64,000 nt of DNA from Chryseobacterium shigense (GTDB taxonomy: Bacteria; Bacteroidota; Bacteroidia; Flavobacteriales; Weeksellaceae), in contig NZ_FTNY01000002.1 of NCBI RefSeq assembly GCF_900156575.1, positions 1 through 64,000 on the forward strand, given 5' to 3'. Position 1 is the stretch's first letter. Each line of letters opens with the position of its first letter. The position numbers were made by a program, and so were the translations under genes. Shown here piece by piece: positions 1 through 8,103 of this stretch. The notes under the pieces were generated by a model that did not search any database, was not told the origin of the DNA, and saw only the letters and a program-made list of their open reading frames with translations.

Positions 1-282
1 TTGGAAATATTCTTTCTCATTAATACTGTGCTATTTGTGTTTATATCACCCAATATAGATAAATATACAATATCCCATATCCTAATTTTGAAAAATTTCA
101 AAAAGTGTAGTAAAACTACGATTGAACTCTGATTATTATGATGTCTGAAATGACATTAAGACCACTTTGATTTCATCCAGAATGTGAAACCTCATTTTAA
201 CAGTATCAACGAATAAAGCAGCTCATTATCTGACCAAATGGCAGAGTAATTAAATGTAGGGAAGAAAACTTTAATTAAAAAA
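1..282. other. Gene-free AT-rich stretch at window start
   Basis: I see no credible coding frame or RNA gene here. The stretch is AT-rich and ends at the terminator that follows the tRNA-Ser gene. It may hold the 3' flank of a gene lying outside the window, but nothing in the sequence shows this. Confidence 0.5.
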
Positions 283-307
283 AAACCTACTGATGATCAG
301 TAGGTTT
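283..307 (-). terminator. Intrinsic terminator of tRNA-Ser
   Basis: The hairpin has a stem of about 11 bp (core ACCTACTGA paired with TCAGTAGGT around a TGA loop). Read on the minus strand it is followed by a run of about nine T. It lies 15 nt beyond the 3' end of the tRNA, as expected for a monocistronic tRNA transcript. Confidence 0.85.
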
Positions 308-321
308 ATGTTTAACTTTAG

Positions 322-406
322 CGGAGAGAGAGGGATTCGAACCCCCGGACCTGTTACAGTCAATAGTTTTCAAGACTATCGCAATCGACCACTCTGCCAT
401 CTCTCC
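322..406 (-). tRNA. tRNA-Ser (anticodon UGA)
   Basis: On the minus strand this 85-nt sequence folds as a class II tRNA. The 7-bp acceptor stem is GGAGAGA paired with TCTCTCC and the discriminator base is G. The D arm has the serine-type AGTGGTC, the anticodon loop CTTGAAA gives UGA, a long variable arm follows, and the T loop contains GGTTCGAATCC. The CCA end does not appear to be encoded. A consensus promoter lies just upstream and a terminator just downstream, so it is probably a single-gene unit. Serine identity is supported by both the long variable arm and the anticodon. Confidence 0.95.
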
Positions 407-439
407 TGAATAACGGCTGTACCGTTGTTTTCAGTGGTG

Positions 440-471
440 CAAATATAAAACGATTTTACATTTCTGCAAAA
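440..471 (-). promoter_or_regulatory. Bacteroidetes-type promoter of tRNA-Ser
   Basis: On the minus strand a TTTTG -33 box (471-467) is separated by exactly 19 nt from TATATTTG (447-440), which matches the -7 consensus TAnnTTTG. The predicted start lies about 28 nt before the tRNA 5' end. Confidence 0.8.
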
Positions 472-619
472 CTTTTCCCTGATAAATTTTAACAAAACTT
501 AATAATAGGCTTAAAATCAGGCGAATTATTTTCACTCATTTCTTTACAACAGATCCCGACTATTACGTTCCAGAACTAAAAGTGTAGTCTTTGTAGTACG
601 TTTGGGACTTTTGTTTTGT

Positions 620-847
620 TTAGATCTCCTTCACTTCTTCCCTATCCACAATGGAAATGAAACTGTTTTTCAGAAAATCCGACGGATATACAAACTGATC
701 TCCGTTTTCTCCCTTCACCACAATGGCGCCCTGCTCATCGTTCAGGCATTTGTCCAGCTGGCTTTGCATTTCGTTCAGCTTCCCCTCCTTTACATCAATG
801 GTATAGGTTCCTGTGATGTGTTTTATTTTTATGATTTTGTTGTGCAT
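620..847 (-). CDS. Small hypothetical protein (75 aa)
   Basis: I do not recognise this family. The product is a 75-residue soluble protein with no signal peptide or membrane segment. It begins MHNKIIKIKHITGTYTID and has a basic N-terminal strand and an acidic C-terminus (VDREEVKEI). The pattern of short strands followed by a helix suggests a small alpha/beta fold. The opposite frame over the same bases encodes a low-complexity phenylalanine-rich peptide and is rejected. It stands alone between the tRNA-Ser promoter and a secreted-protein gene on the same strand. Function unknown; coding status is likely because codon use resembles the neighbouring genes. Confidence 0.6.
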   Translation of the reverse strand: MHNKIIKIKHITGTYTIDVKEGKLNEMQSQLDKCLNDEQGAIVVKGENGDQFVYPSDFLKNSFISIVDREEVKEI

Positions 848-928
848 GATTGTAATTTTTGATGGGTGATAAATTTAGGGATTTTAGTTTAACTGAATAT
901 TATTTTGTTTTTAACAGGATGAGATATA

Positions 929-959
929 GAAAAACAGCCCCTAAATCGGGACTGTTTTT
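929..959 (-). terminator. Hairpin terminator after the 979-1368 gene
   Basis: An inverted repeat (AAAACAG-CCCC with GGG-CTGTTTT, one internal mismatch) is followed by a T tract on both strands. It lies 20 nt past the stop codon of the minus-strand secreted-protein gene and may work in both directions. Confidence 0.65.
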
Positions 960-978
960 TACAACATTTAAAGTACTA

Positions 979-1368
979 CTACTTCAAGTCTCGTTTTGTG
1001 GAAAAGTTCTTTTTCAGTTCTTCTTTGATATCGTTATCAAGATCTACAAACTCCTTACGCATTAACCAATGATAAACATTTTGTTGACCAATAGTTACCA
1101 CATAAGCCTGTTCAAAATCCCATCCTAATGCTCCCATATAATTCATAGCATCAACCATAGAGTTGAATTCTTTATTTGATCCATCAGAATTCTTCATTCT
1201 ATTACTTTGCCAGAAACTTGTAGCCTGACCGTAATCAATTTCAACAGTAACTTTTTTACTTAGAAATTTAGATGTACCAACAATTTCAGCATAGACATAC
1301 TTTGGAGTTTCCTGTGCAAAACTTAACGTGGCAATCGTTACTGCCAAAAACAATAATAGTTTATTCAT
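979..1368 (-). CDS. Secreted hypothetical protein (129 aa)
   Basis: The start is taken at the ATG giving MNKLLLFLAVTIATLSFAQ, a good Sec signal peptide with cleavage expected after SFA; an upstream in-frame TTG would add only two residues. The mature protein of about 110 residues has a strand-rich first half (YVYAEIVGT, KKVTVEIDYG) and a helix around MVDAMNYMGALGWDFEQAY. This resembles small Bacteroidetes secreted proteins carrying an 'ALGWE' motif. The C-terminus is charged (DIKEELKKNFSTKRDLK). No catalytic motif is visible. Predicted to be periplasmic or exported, function unknown. A terminator follows directly, so it is probably monocistronic. Confidence 0.75.
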   Translation of the reverse strand: MNKLLLFLAVTIATLSFAQETPKYVYAEIVGTSKFLSKKVTVEIDYGQATSFWQSNRMKNSDGSNKEFNSMVDAMNYMGALGWDFEQAYVVTIGQQNVYHWLMRKEFVDLDNDIKEELKKNFSTKRDLK

Positions 1369-1614
1369 AATCAAAAAATTTCAGCAAAGAAATAAACAAT
1401 TATCACAGATATTCTGCGGTAACCCATAATAGATATAATCCTTATTTAAAAACTGGTTATTTTCGTTTAAGTATAATAAAGGATTCATCGCAATTGATAT
1501 TATAGACTTATTTTCCGCTTCAGAAATTGTTTTTTTCTATCTGTTTATAAAACACCTCATATACCCTAAAGCTAAGAACTCTAAGAAAGCAAAGAGGTTT
1601 CACTCAAGAGTATA

Positions 1615-1835
1615 TGTCCCACATCATAAAGTGGTACCTCCCCCCTTCCATAAGTGGATAAACCCCCTTCACCAAGGAAGTATAAGTAGTTACGTATTTG
1701 CCTCAGAACACTTTCGAAGTGGTCACAACCATTTGATGAACCTGCTGGAGACCGTAAATAAACTTTACGCAAACACTTTATAAGCCGATATACCTATTAC
1801 CTAAACTGATAAAACCACTTCCATAAAGTGGTAAA
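1615..1835. repeat. Cluster of AAGTGG-type short palindromic motifs
   Basis: Within about 220 bp the motif C-ACTT-(3 to 5 nt)-AAGTGG, or degraded forms of it, recurs near 1623, 1649, 1675, 1709, 1773 and 1811. The best copies are CCACTTCCATAAAGTGG near 1811 and CACTTTCGAAGTG near 1709. Each copy can form a small hairpin. No gene is apparent; the 63-residue frame across it on the minus strand looks like a by-product of the repeats. Confidence 0.45.
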
Positions 1836-2054
1836 GCCAATTAAGGAAATGATGGGAGGCATTTTGCAGACCACCCAGAGAGAGTTCGGAACTATCTGAA
1901 GAACGAATTGGCATGAAAATCTGCGTCATTTGTTAAATCTGCGGGAGATAAAAGCTGAAATCGTAGGCTAAAATTCTGGTGTCTTTTTAAACGGGCTAAA
2001 GCAAGTTTCTATTCAGTATAATGATTTTCAACTCATCACAAAGACAGTCTGACG

Positions 2055-2149
2055 GTCATTGCGAACCGTAGGTGAAGCAATCTCATTCAGCTCATTATAA
2101 AAAATTCTGGTTAAATAGATGGCTTCGTCACTACGCTCCTCGCAATGAC
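2055..2149. repeat. Dispersed inverted-repeat element (CATTGCGA type)
   Basis: Two imperfectly complementary arms (2055-2082 and 2118-2149), beginning GTCATTGCGA and ending TCGCAATGAC, flank about 35 bp. This is the widespread intergenic repeat whose spurious translation reads CHCEERSDEAI. A related element lies at 39694-39783. It resembles a MITE or BIME without coding capacity. Confidence 0.7.
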
Positions 2150-2156
2150 AAAAAGG

Positions 2157-2940
2157 GTTTAAAGATGTATGACTTTTGTGGTTTATATGTATCTTTTTTA
2201 ACCACCCCGTCAAAAATTCTTTGAATTTTCGCCACCCCTCCGAAAGAGGGGAATATTGATCCCTGCTAACTAAAATGGGTTTGACAGATTTACTATTGCA
2301 ATAAAGAAAATCAAAGATTTTCATAAGAAATTAAGTTTTCTTCTTATGCGTAATATACTTACTTAAAAATAACGAAAGTGGTTGAAAGCTTTTGTGACTT
2401 TTGTGGTGGATATTACTCTTTTAAACCACCCCGTCAAAAATTCTTTGAATTTTCGCCACCCCTCCGAAAGAGGGGAATGTTGATCCCTGCTAATTAAAAT
2501 GGGTTTGACAGATTTACTATTGCAATGAAGAAAATCAAAGATTTTCATAAGAAATTAAGTGTTCTTCTTATGCGCAATATACCTACTTAAAAATAACGAA
2601 AGTGGTTGACAGCTTTTGTGACTTTTGTGGTGGATATTATTCTTTTTTAAACCACCCCGTCAAAAATTCTTTGAATTTTTGTCACCCCTCCGAAAGAGGG
2701 GAATGTTGATCCCTGCTAATTAAAATGGGTTTGACAGATTTACTATTGCAATGAAGAAAATCAAAGATTTTCATAAGAACTTAAGTGTTCTTCTTATGCG
2801 CAATATATTTACTTAAAAATAACTAAAGTGTTTGAAAGCTTTTGTGACTTTTGTGGTGGATATCTGTGCTTTTTTTAAACCACCCCGTCAAAAATTCTTT
2901 GAATTTTTGACACCCCTCCGGAGAAGGGGAATGTGATGCG
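2157..2940. repeat. Tandem array of about 226-bp repeats
   Basis: The phrase ACCACCCCGTCAAAAATTC recurs at 2201, 2425, 2651 and 2879, giving periods of 224, 226 and 228 bp. There are three nearly complete units and a partial fourth. Each unit contains a CCCCTCCGAAAGAGGGG hairpin, a segment near TTTGACAGATTTACTATTG, a TTCTTCTTATGCG segment and a CTTTTGTGACTTTTGTGG segment. Minus-strand frames with the same start occur in successive units but simply reflect the repeat. A partial inverted copy lies at 6935-7105 and a decayed copy at 27615-27742. Confidence 0.85.
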
Positions 2941-2990
2941 CGCCGGTTACAATTTTTGTGGTAAGAAGCGGGAGCGAGTGACATAAAAAA

Positions 2991-3011
2991 AGCGTACCCA
3001 ATGGGTACGCT
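2991..3011 (-). terminator. Intrinsic terminator of trxB
   Basis: GCGTACCC paired with GGGTACGC around a 3-nt loop is followed on the minus strand by seven T. It lies 23 nt past the trxB stop codon. Confidence 0.9.
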
Positions 3012-3033
3012 CTGTATTGTGAAAAGTTGGATA

Positions 3034-3975
3034 TTAATGTAATTCAGCAAGATACTTCTCTGCATCCATTGCAGCCATACATCCGCTTCCTGCAGCCGTG
3101 ATCGCCTGTCTGTAGATATGATCCTGAACATCTCCAGCAGCAAATACCCCCGGAAGATTGGTTCTTGTAGATCCTTTTTCAGTAAGGATATATCCATTTT
3201 CGTCAAGATCGATCTGTCCCACGAAGATATCTGTATTCGGCTTGTGACCGATAGCGATGAAGATCCCGTCCACCTCTACTGAAGATTTTTCCTGAGTCTG
3301 GTTGTTGATGATCATTGCTCTTTCTACCAGGCTGTTCTCTCCTTCAATTCCAATTAACTCATGGTTGAATTTCACTTCAATATTCGGGGTGTTTTCTACT
3401 CTGTGAATCATCGCTTTAGAAGCTCTGAACACGTCTTTTCTTACCAACATTGTTACTTTTCTTGTAAGCTTTGCAAGATAAGTTGCTTCTTCTGCCGCTG
3501 TATCTCCCGCTCCTACAACTACCACGTCTTTTCCTCTGTAAAAGAATCCGTCGCACGTTGCGCATGCTGAAACACCGCCTCCTGCATATTTCTTTTCGTC
3601 ATCAAGACCCAGATATTTTGCCGTAGCCCCTGTAGAGATAATCACTGTTTTGGCGAAGATCTCCTTATTTCCTGCGTATAATTTATGAACACCGCCTTCT
3701 TCTTTGGAGAACTCAGCTTTGGTGATCATTTCGTAATGAACTTTCGTTTCAAATCTTTCCGCCTGCTTCTGAAGATCCATCATCATTTCAGGTCCTGTAA
3801 TCCCTGCCGGATATCCTGGAAAGTTATCAACCTCCGTAGTTGTGGTTAATTGTCCGCCCGGCTCCAAACCTGTATATAATTCTGGTTTCAAGTCTGCTCT
3901 TGCTGCATAAATAGCCGCTGTAAAGCCAGAAGGCCCGGATCCAACGATCACACAATCTAAAATGTTTTGTTCCAT
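3034..3975 (-). CDS. trxB: Thioredoxin-disulfide reductase
   Basis: This NADPH- and FAD-dependent flavoprotein transfers electrons from NADPH to thioredoxin in the cytoplasm. Its 313 residues match the usual length of low-molecular-weight TrxR. An FAD-binding GSGPSG lies at residues 12-17, followed by the GGQLTTTTEVDNFPG region. The redox-active CATC is at residues 138-141 and the NADPH-binding GAGDTA at 155-160. The second FAD motif, PGVFAAGDV, is near the C-terminus. The start MEQNILDCVIVGSG fits family starts. It is transcribed alone, with a terminator directly downstream and a 440-bp gap upstream. Confidence 0.97.
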   Translation of the reverse strand: MEQNILDCVIVGSGPSGFTAAIYAARADLKPELYTGLEPGGQLTTTTEVDNFPGYPAGITGPEMMMDLQKQAERFETKVHYEMITKAEFSKEEGGVHKLYAGNKEIFAKTVIISTGATAKYLGLDDEKKYAGGGVSACATCDGFFYRGKDVVVVGAGDTAAEEATYLAKLTRKVTMLVRKDVFRASKAMIHRVENTPNIEVKFNHELIGIEGENSLVERAMIINNQTQEKSSVEVDGIFIAIGHKPNTDIFVGQIDLDENGYILTEKGSTRTNLPGVFAAGDVQDHIYRQAITAAGSGCMAAMDAEKYLAELH

Positions 3976-4416
3976 AATTTACTTTGTTCAAAAAGATTTT
4001 AATTCAGTCCGCTAATTTCGTAATTTTTAATGTTTTATTAAAGGATTTTTAATGATACTTGTCAATATCAAATATGTAAACTGTCAATTACGGTTTAAGG
4101 GTATTAAAGTTAGAGAGTTGGGAGATAAATGGGTTTGGAGAGGATTATCAGTTGTTTGTTGCTGGTTCTTAGGGTTAATATGTTAAGATACCAGGGTTTT
4201 GGGATGCGAGTTGGATTGGTTGCTGTAGATCGTATTATCGGGTTAATAGCCTATCGTCTGATTGACGTCTAAAATCCTGGTTAATACAGCGCAAATAGAT
4301 CGGGTTACTGCGGCTCTGAAACCACCATTCCTCATGTCTGAAACCACATATTTCCCAAAGTTCGCCATTCACTTGCAAAGCAAAATTAACCTTTCACAAT
4401 TAACCTTTCACTCCAA
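3976..4416. other. 440-bp intergenic region without a gene
   Basis: No convincing coding frame or RNA structure was seen. Near 4383-4412 there are two direct copies of AATTAACCTTTCAC, a short repeat similar to those in other gaps of this genome. The region separates the trxB start from the 3' end of a minus-strand hydrolase gene, so it should carry the trxB promoter, but no TAnnTTTG box with good spacing was found. Confidence 0.5.
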
Positions 4417-5310
4417 CTACTCCATCATCCACTTCACCAGCTCATTGCCATCCACAATATTCCATGAATGCGGATGTTTTGTTCCATCTGCCCGGATGCC
4501 GCGGTCCCGGGTCTGGATCAGTTCCGTATGTTTGCTTCCTTCTTTCTGTAAGGTCTGAACGGCTTTTTCCAGTACGTAGGCATTAAGTTCTTCGTAGGTT
4601 CTGTTTTTCTTTTCAAGCTGCCATTTCAAGTCAGGTTCGCAGTAAAATCTTGTTTTAATATTCTTAAGATAGTGGATATTGCCTTCATCAGGAGATGCAG
4701 ACATTAAATAAGGTGAAAATGTTTTATATTTTTCACGGTTCATACCCGGTTTTCCTATTTCTTTTTCCAGAAGTTCAGTCAGGAACTTTCCTTCTTCTAC
4801 GGCGTCAGGATCAGCATTTTTGGTTACATCCTTTCTCGCATTCGCATACAGCTTTTCAAGATCAATTGGAGAATCTACAACCAGCAGACCTTTGGGCTGT
4901 ATAGGATCATGATTTTTAATTAAAAAAGCAGCCAGAAGAAGTGCGACATTTCCACCTCCGGAAAAACCTCCGATGTATGTATGGTCTGTGGAAATTTTAT
5001 TGCGCTTAAATATCTTGTGTAACGATTTTGCGTACTCCTGTTTTTCAGATTCCGTTAAAAATAATTTCTGATTATAATCTAAAAGAATCGTGGTAACCCC
5101 TTTCTTTTCGATGCCTTTTAAAAATCCGGCTTCAGTTTTCGTATGTTCAATATTGCAGGGAAAGCAGGGAAATAAAACAAGGACCACTTTCTGGTCCTTT
5201 GCAATCGTTAATTCATAATGACGGCCTTTTATTGTCTGCCCTGAAACATTCTGAGTCGCAAAAACCATTAAAAACAAAGATAAAACAATCAGCAAGATAC
5301 TTTTTCTCAT
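4417..5310 (-). CDS. Secreted alpha/beta-hydrolase-like protein
   Basis: The chosen ATG gives MRKSILLIVLSLFLMVFATQNVSGQ, a clear signal peptide; a longer frame starting at 5358 would place 16 unrelated residues before it. The mature protein has a nucleophile elbow GFSGGGN, an acidic residue in LLVVDSPIDLEKLY and a late histidine in KHPHSW. These together suggest the Ser-Asp-His triad of an alpha/beta-hydrolase fold. The cysteines in FPCFPCN are notable. Exact substrate unknown. It follows holA on the same strand with a short gap (about 55 bp from the holA stop), so the two may be co-transcribed. Assignment is by fold motifs only. Confidence 0.7.
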   Translation of the reverse strand: MRKSILLIVLSLFLMVFATQNVSGQTIKGRHYELTIAKDQKVVLVLFPCFPCNIEHTKTEAGFLKGIEKKGVTTILLDYNQKLFLTESEKQEYAKSLHKIFKRNKISTDHTYIGGFSGGGNVALLLAAFLIKNHDPIQPKGLLVVDSPIDLEKLYANARKDVTKNADPDAVEEGKFLTELLEKEIGKPGMNREKYKTFSPYLMSASPDEGNIHYLKNIKTRFYCEPDLKWQLEKKNRTYEELNAYVLEKAVQTLQKEGSKHTELIQTRDRGIRADGTKHPHSWNIVDGNELVKWMME

Positions 5311-5364
5311 ATCAACAAAAAATAAAGCCTTAAAACACGCCCAAAATAATACTCTCAAAACTCC

Positions 5365-6402
5365 TTACACCTTCATTTTAATCTTATCCACATTGATGAT
5401 CTTATACACCAGTTCTTTGATCAGTTCTGCTTCTCCCATATTGACCGCTCCAAGGCCCTTTCCTTTCATATCGAATTCTCTTAAGATCGAAATAACTCTG
5501 GTAGCGTGTTTCAAAGGATAAAGTCTTGCACTTTCTGCATAATCTTTGATAAAATAAGGATTGACACCCATTTGTGAAGCGATAACCTGCGGCGGCTGTC
5601 CGGCCATCGTCTGATAAATAATCACATTGGAAAAGTAGCTGTAAAGATTGGCCAACATCATGACAAATGGGTTGTTCTTTGGATTTTTACCCATAAAATG
5701 GGCAATCCTGAAAGCAGCATCTGCATTTTTGGTTCCCAAAGCTTTCTGAAGCTCAAAAACATTGTATTCTTTACTGATTCCGATATGATTTTCTACGATC
5801 GTTCCGTCCAGCATTTCGCCTTCTTTAAGGATGATCTTTAGCTTGTTCAGCTCGTTGGCAATTCTTGAAAGATCATTTCCCAGATATTCTGCAAGCAGAT
5901 GGGAAATATTCGGAGCTGTTTTGATTTTCAGCTGAGCACATTCGTCAGCAATCCATTTGGGAAGATTGGAATCTCTTACCGATTCGCTTAAGAAAAGTGC
6001 TTTGGCTTTGTCTAAAGCTTTTGTCGCTTTTTTTCTGCTGTCAAGTTTCTTGTGTTTATGGGCAAAAACCAGCACCGTAGAAGGAACAGGATTTTCCACA
6101 TAGGTTTCCAGAACCCGGTTTTCATCTTCATTGAATTTCAGATCCTGCGCTTCCTTGACGATGATCACCTGCTTGTCTCCCATCATCGGAAACTGTCTGG
6201 CCAGAGAAAGGATCTCCTGATAAGAAGTATCTTTTCCATATACCACCGTCTGGTTAAAAGCTTTTTCATCTTCCTCCAGAAAGTCATGTTCAAGCACTTT
6301 TACAGCAGCATCAATAAAGTAAGGTTCTTCTCCGTGGAAAAAATAAATAGGTAAAACTTCTTTATTTTTAATATTTTTGAGGATTAAATCTAATTCTTTC
6401 AT
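5365..6402 (-). CDS. holA: DNA polymerase III subunit delta
   Basis: This is the delta subunit of the clamp loader, which opens the sliding clamp during replication. The 345-residue length is typical. The N-terminal domain reads LPIYFFHGEEPYFIDAAV, a classic delta start. It is followed by MMGDKQVIIVKEAQDL (degenerate Walker-B region), SHLLAEYLGNDLSRIANELNKL, and the C-terminal collar region with NNPFVMMLANLYSYFSNV. The start codon lies only 7 bp from the start of the divergent HsdR_N-domain gene, so its promoter must lie inside that neighbour's coding sequence. Confidence in function is high. Confidence 0.93.
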   Translation of the reverse strand: MKELDLILKNIKNKEVLPIYFFHGEEPYFIDAAVKVLEHDFLEEDEKAFNQTVVYGKDTSYQEILSLARQFPMMGDKQVIIVKEAQDLKFNEDENRVLETYVENPVPSTVLVFAHKHKKLDSRKKATKALDKAKALFLSESVRDSNLPKWIADECAQLKIKTAPNISHLLAEYLGNDLSRIANELNKLKIILKEGEMLDGTIVENHIGISKEYNVFELQKALGTKNADAAFRIAHFMGKNPKNNPFVMMLANLYSYFSNVIIYQTMAGQPPQVIASQMGVNPYFIKDYAESARLYPLKHATRVISILREFDMKGKGLGAVNMGEAELIKELVYKIINVDKIKMKV

Positions 6403-6409
6403 CTTATTA

Positions 6410-6841
6410 ATGGAACTTCCAAAACTGAATTTTCAGGAAACTTTTGATTTTAAATTCAAGAAAGACAAAGATAAGTTTTTTATTTATGACTTGGTCCGCA
6501 AAACTTACCTTCTGCTCACTCCTGAAGAATGGGTCCGCCAGCACTGGATCCACTATTATCTTACAGTAAAAGGGTATTCTGCATCAGCACTGATTACTGA
6601 AAAAAAGATTCTTCTGAACGGCCTCACCAAAAGAATCGACCTCCTGGTGACAGAGAAAACCGAACCCGTCATCCTGATCGAATGCAAAGCCCCACAGATC
6701 AAACTGACGGAGAAAACTTTTGAACAAACCGCAAGGTATAACTCCATTATCGGAGCGAAAGAAATTATCCTCACAAATGGCCTTCATCATATCAACGCCT
6801 ATTACGAAAACGAACAGTATCAGTTTTATAAACCGGAGTAA
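6410..6841 (+). CDS. HsdR N-terminal-domain protein (nuclease-like)
   Basis: The 143-residue protein starts MELPKLNFQETFDFKF at an ATG; an upstream TTG in frame would run into the divergent holA start region and is less likely. The PD-(D/E)XK-like core is visible as RIDLLVTEKTEPVILIECKAP, in which Asp, Glu and Lys fit a nuclease active site. It is preceded by TPEEWVRQHWIHYYLTVKGY and followed by a helix with QTARYN. This is the small stand-alone form of the type I restriction HsdR N-terminal domain found across Bacteroidetes. No methylase or specificity subunit is nearby, so it is probably not a working restriction system. Target unknown. Confidence 0.85.
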   Translation: MELPKLNFQETFDFKFKKDKDKFFIYDLVRKTYLLLTPEEWVRQHWIHYYLTVKGYSASALITEKKILLNGLTKRIDLLVTEKTEPVILIECKAPQIKLTEKTFEQTARYNSIIGAKEIILTNGLHHINAYYENEQYQFYKPE

Positions 6842-7333
6842 ACGGCTGGCATTTTCACTTACAAAGTTTGAAATAACAAGAAAGCCCGCTAATCCCAACC
6901 TCAATTCCCGGATTAGCTCTCCTATTCCTCTCCTCCGGAGGGCTGGCGAAAATTCAAAGAATTTTTGACAGGGTGGTTTAAAAAAGAATAATATCCACCA
7001 CAAAAGTCACAAAAGCTGTCAACGACTTTAGTTATTTTTAAGTAAATGTATTGCGCACAAGAAGAACACTTAAGTTCTTATGAAAATCTCTGATTTTCTC
7101 CTTATGTGAGCTTATTATTTTCAAGATGGTAAACCTATTAAAAATAAAAACTTTTGTGACTTTTGTGGTTAAATAATATACATATGTTTATAATTTTTTT
7201 GCTTTTCTGTTGGTATGAACTTAATGCTTACAGAATTATAATCTTTTGAAATTTAAGCCTTCCAAGGGCTTTAAATACCAAAACTTTTGCGACTTTTGTG
7301 TTTAAATAAAATTAAAAAAGTTTAAAAATATCT
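6842..7333. other. Intergenic region filled by dispersed repeats
   Basis: This 490-bp gap has no gene. Its first third is an inverted partial copy of the 226-bp repeat. The rest carries three more copies of the short phrase CTTTTGTGACTTTTGTGG or variants (for example near 7150 and 7283), also a component of the 226-bp unit. The promoter of the downstream HAD gene should lie near the right end but was not identified. Confidence 0.6.
6935..7105. repeat. Inverted partial copy of the 226-bp repeat
   Basis: The complement matches the array at 2157-2940 through the segments TTTGAATTTTCGCC, GACAGCTTTTGTGACTTTTG and AAGTGTTCTTCTTGTGCG. The TTTGACAGATTTACTATTG part of the unit is missing. It immediately follows the HsdR_N-domain gene. 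Confidence 0.75.
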
Positions 7334-7945
7334 ATGGAAATTAAAAATATCATCTTCGATTTTGGCGGCGTATTAATGGACTGGGATCCCAGATATTTCT
7401 TTAAAGATTATTTCAATGATGATGAAAAAATGGAATACTTTCTGGAAAACATTGCTCAGTCTGAATGGAACGAACAACAGGATAAAGGAAGAAGTCTGGC
7501 TGAAGGCACCGATATTCAGGTGAAAAAATTCCCTGAATGGGAAAAGGAACTCAGAGCCTATTATGACAACTGGACGGTAATGCTGAAAAGTGATATTCCT
7601 GAGAATGTAGAGATTTTAAGACGTTTAAAAAATACAGAGTATCACTTGTTCGGACTGACGAACTGGTCTGAAGAAACTTTTCCGTACGCATTGGAAAACT
7701 ATGACTTTTTTCAAATCTTTGATGGAAAAATCGTTGTTTCAGGAACAGAAAAACTAATTAAACCTGATCCGAAAATCTGGCATGTACTGCTGGAAAGATA
7801 TGATATCAAGGCCGGTGAATCTCTTTTCATTGATGATAATCCTAAGAATATTGAAATGGCTAAGTCGCTAGGCTTTATCACCATCAAAATCAATCCTGAT
7901 ACGGATCTGAAACAGGAACTGGAAAACGTAGGCGTTAAGCTCTGA
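7334..7945 (+). CDS. HAD-superfamily hydrolase (YihX-like)
   Basis: The 203-residue cytoplasmic protein belongs to the subfamily IA haloacid-dehalogenase phosphatases. Motif I is IIFDFGGVLMDWDP with the nucleophilic Asp9, and motif II is the LFGLTNWS segment. The lysine motif is KLIKPDPKIW, and motif III/IV is SLFIDDNPKNIEMAKSLG. The cap is a small helical domain between motifs I and II. Its closest characterised type is the YihX alpha-D-glucose-1-phosphate phosphatase group, but the substrate cannot be read from sequence. It stands alone between repeats and a secreted hydrolase gene. Confidence 0.88.
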   Translation: MEIKNIIFDFGGVLMDWDPRYFFKDYFNDDEKMEYFLENIAQSEWNEQQDKGRSLAEGTDIQVKKFPEWEKELRAYYDNWTVMLKSDIPENVEILRRLKNTEYHLFGLTNWSEETFPYALENYDFFQIFDGKIVVSGTEKLIKPDPKIWHVLLERYDIKAGESLFIDDNPKNIEMAKSLGFITIKINPDTDLKQELENVGVKL

Positions 7946-8103
7946 TTGGCTTCCAGTTTTAAAATTTATATTTATCCTTATCATAAGTTATTTTCAGTAA
8001 TTTAGATGAGGATTTTTTATGTCCGATAACGGTCAAGCATTAAAGATAGCGTCTTCACCACGAGAACAGACATGCATTTAATCCTTTAATTAAATTACAA
8101 AAT

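Noticed and set aside
602..862. Plus-strand frame opposite the 75-residue gene
   Set aside because: The product is a phenylalanine- and histidine-rich low-complexity peptide, typical of the antisense of a real gene.
1581..1772. 63-residue minus-strand frame
   Set aside because: It spans the palindromic motif cluster, has no promoter or family resemblance, and is better explained as repeat sequence.
2157..2940. Possible CRISPR array
   Set aside because: The repeating unit is 226 bp with no short-repeat and unique-spacer alternation, and no cas gene is present in the window.
2028..3206. Minus-strand frames of 60-130 residues with similar N-terminal sequences in successive repeat units
   Set aside because: They share a start and composition only because the DNA repeats every 226 bp; they contain well-known spurious repeat translations, end at different places, and one runs into trxB in another frame.
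6410..6841. Part of a type I restriction-modification system
   Set aside because: No hsdM, hsdS or full hsdR is present; the protein is only the small N-terminal domain.
6584..7003. Minus-strand 139-residue frame opposite the HsdR_N gene
   Set aside because: It starts in a dispersed repeat and is the complement of a well-supported nuclease-like gene.
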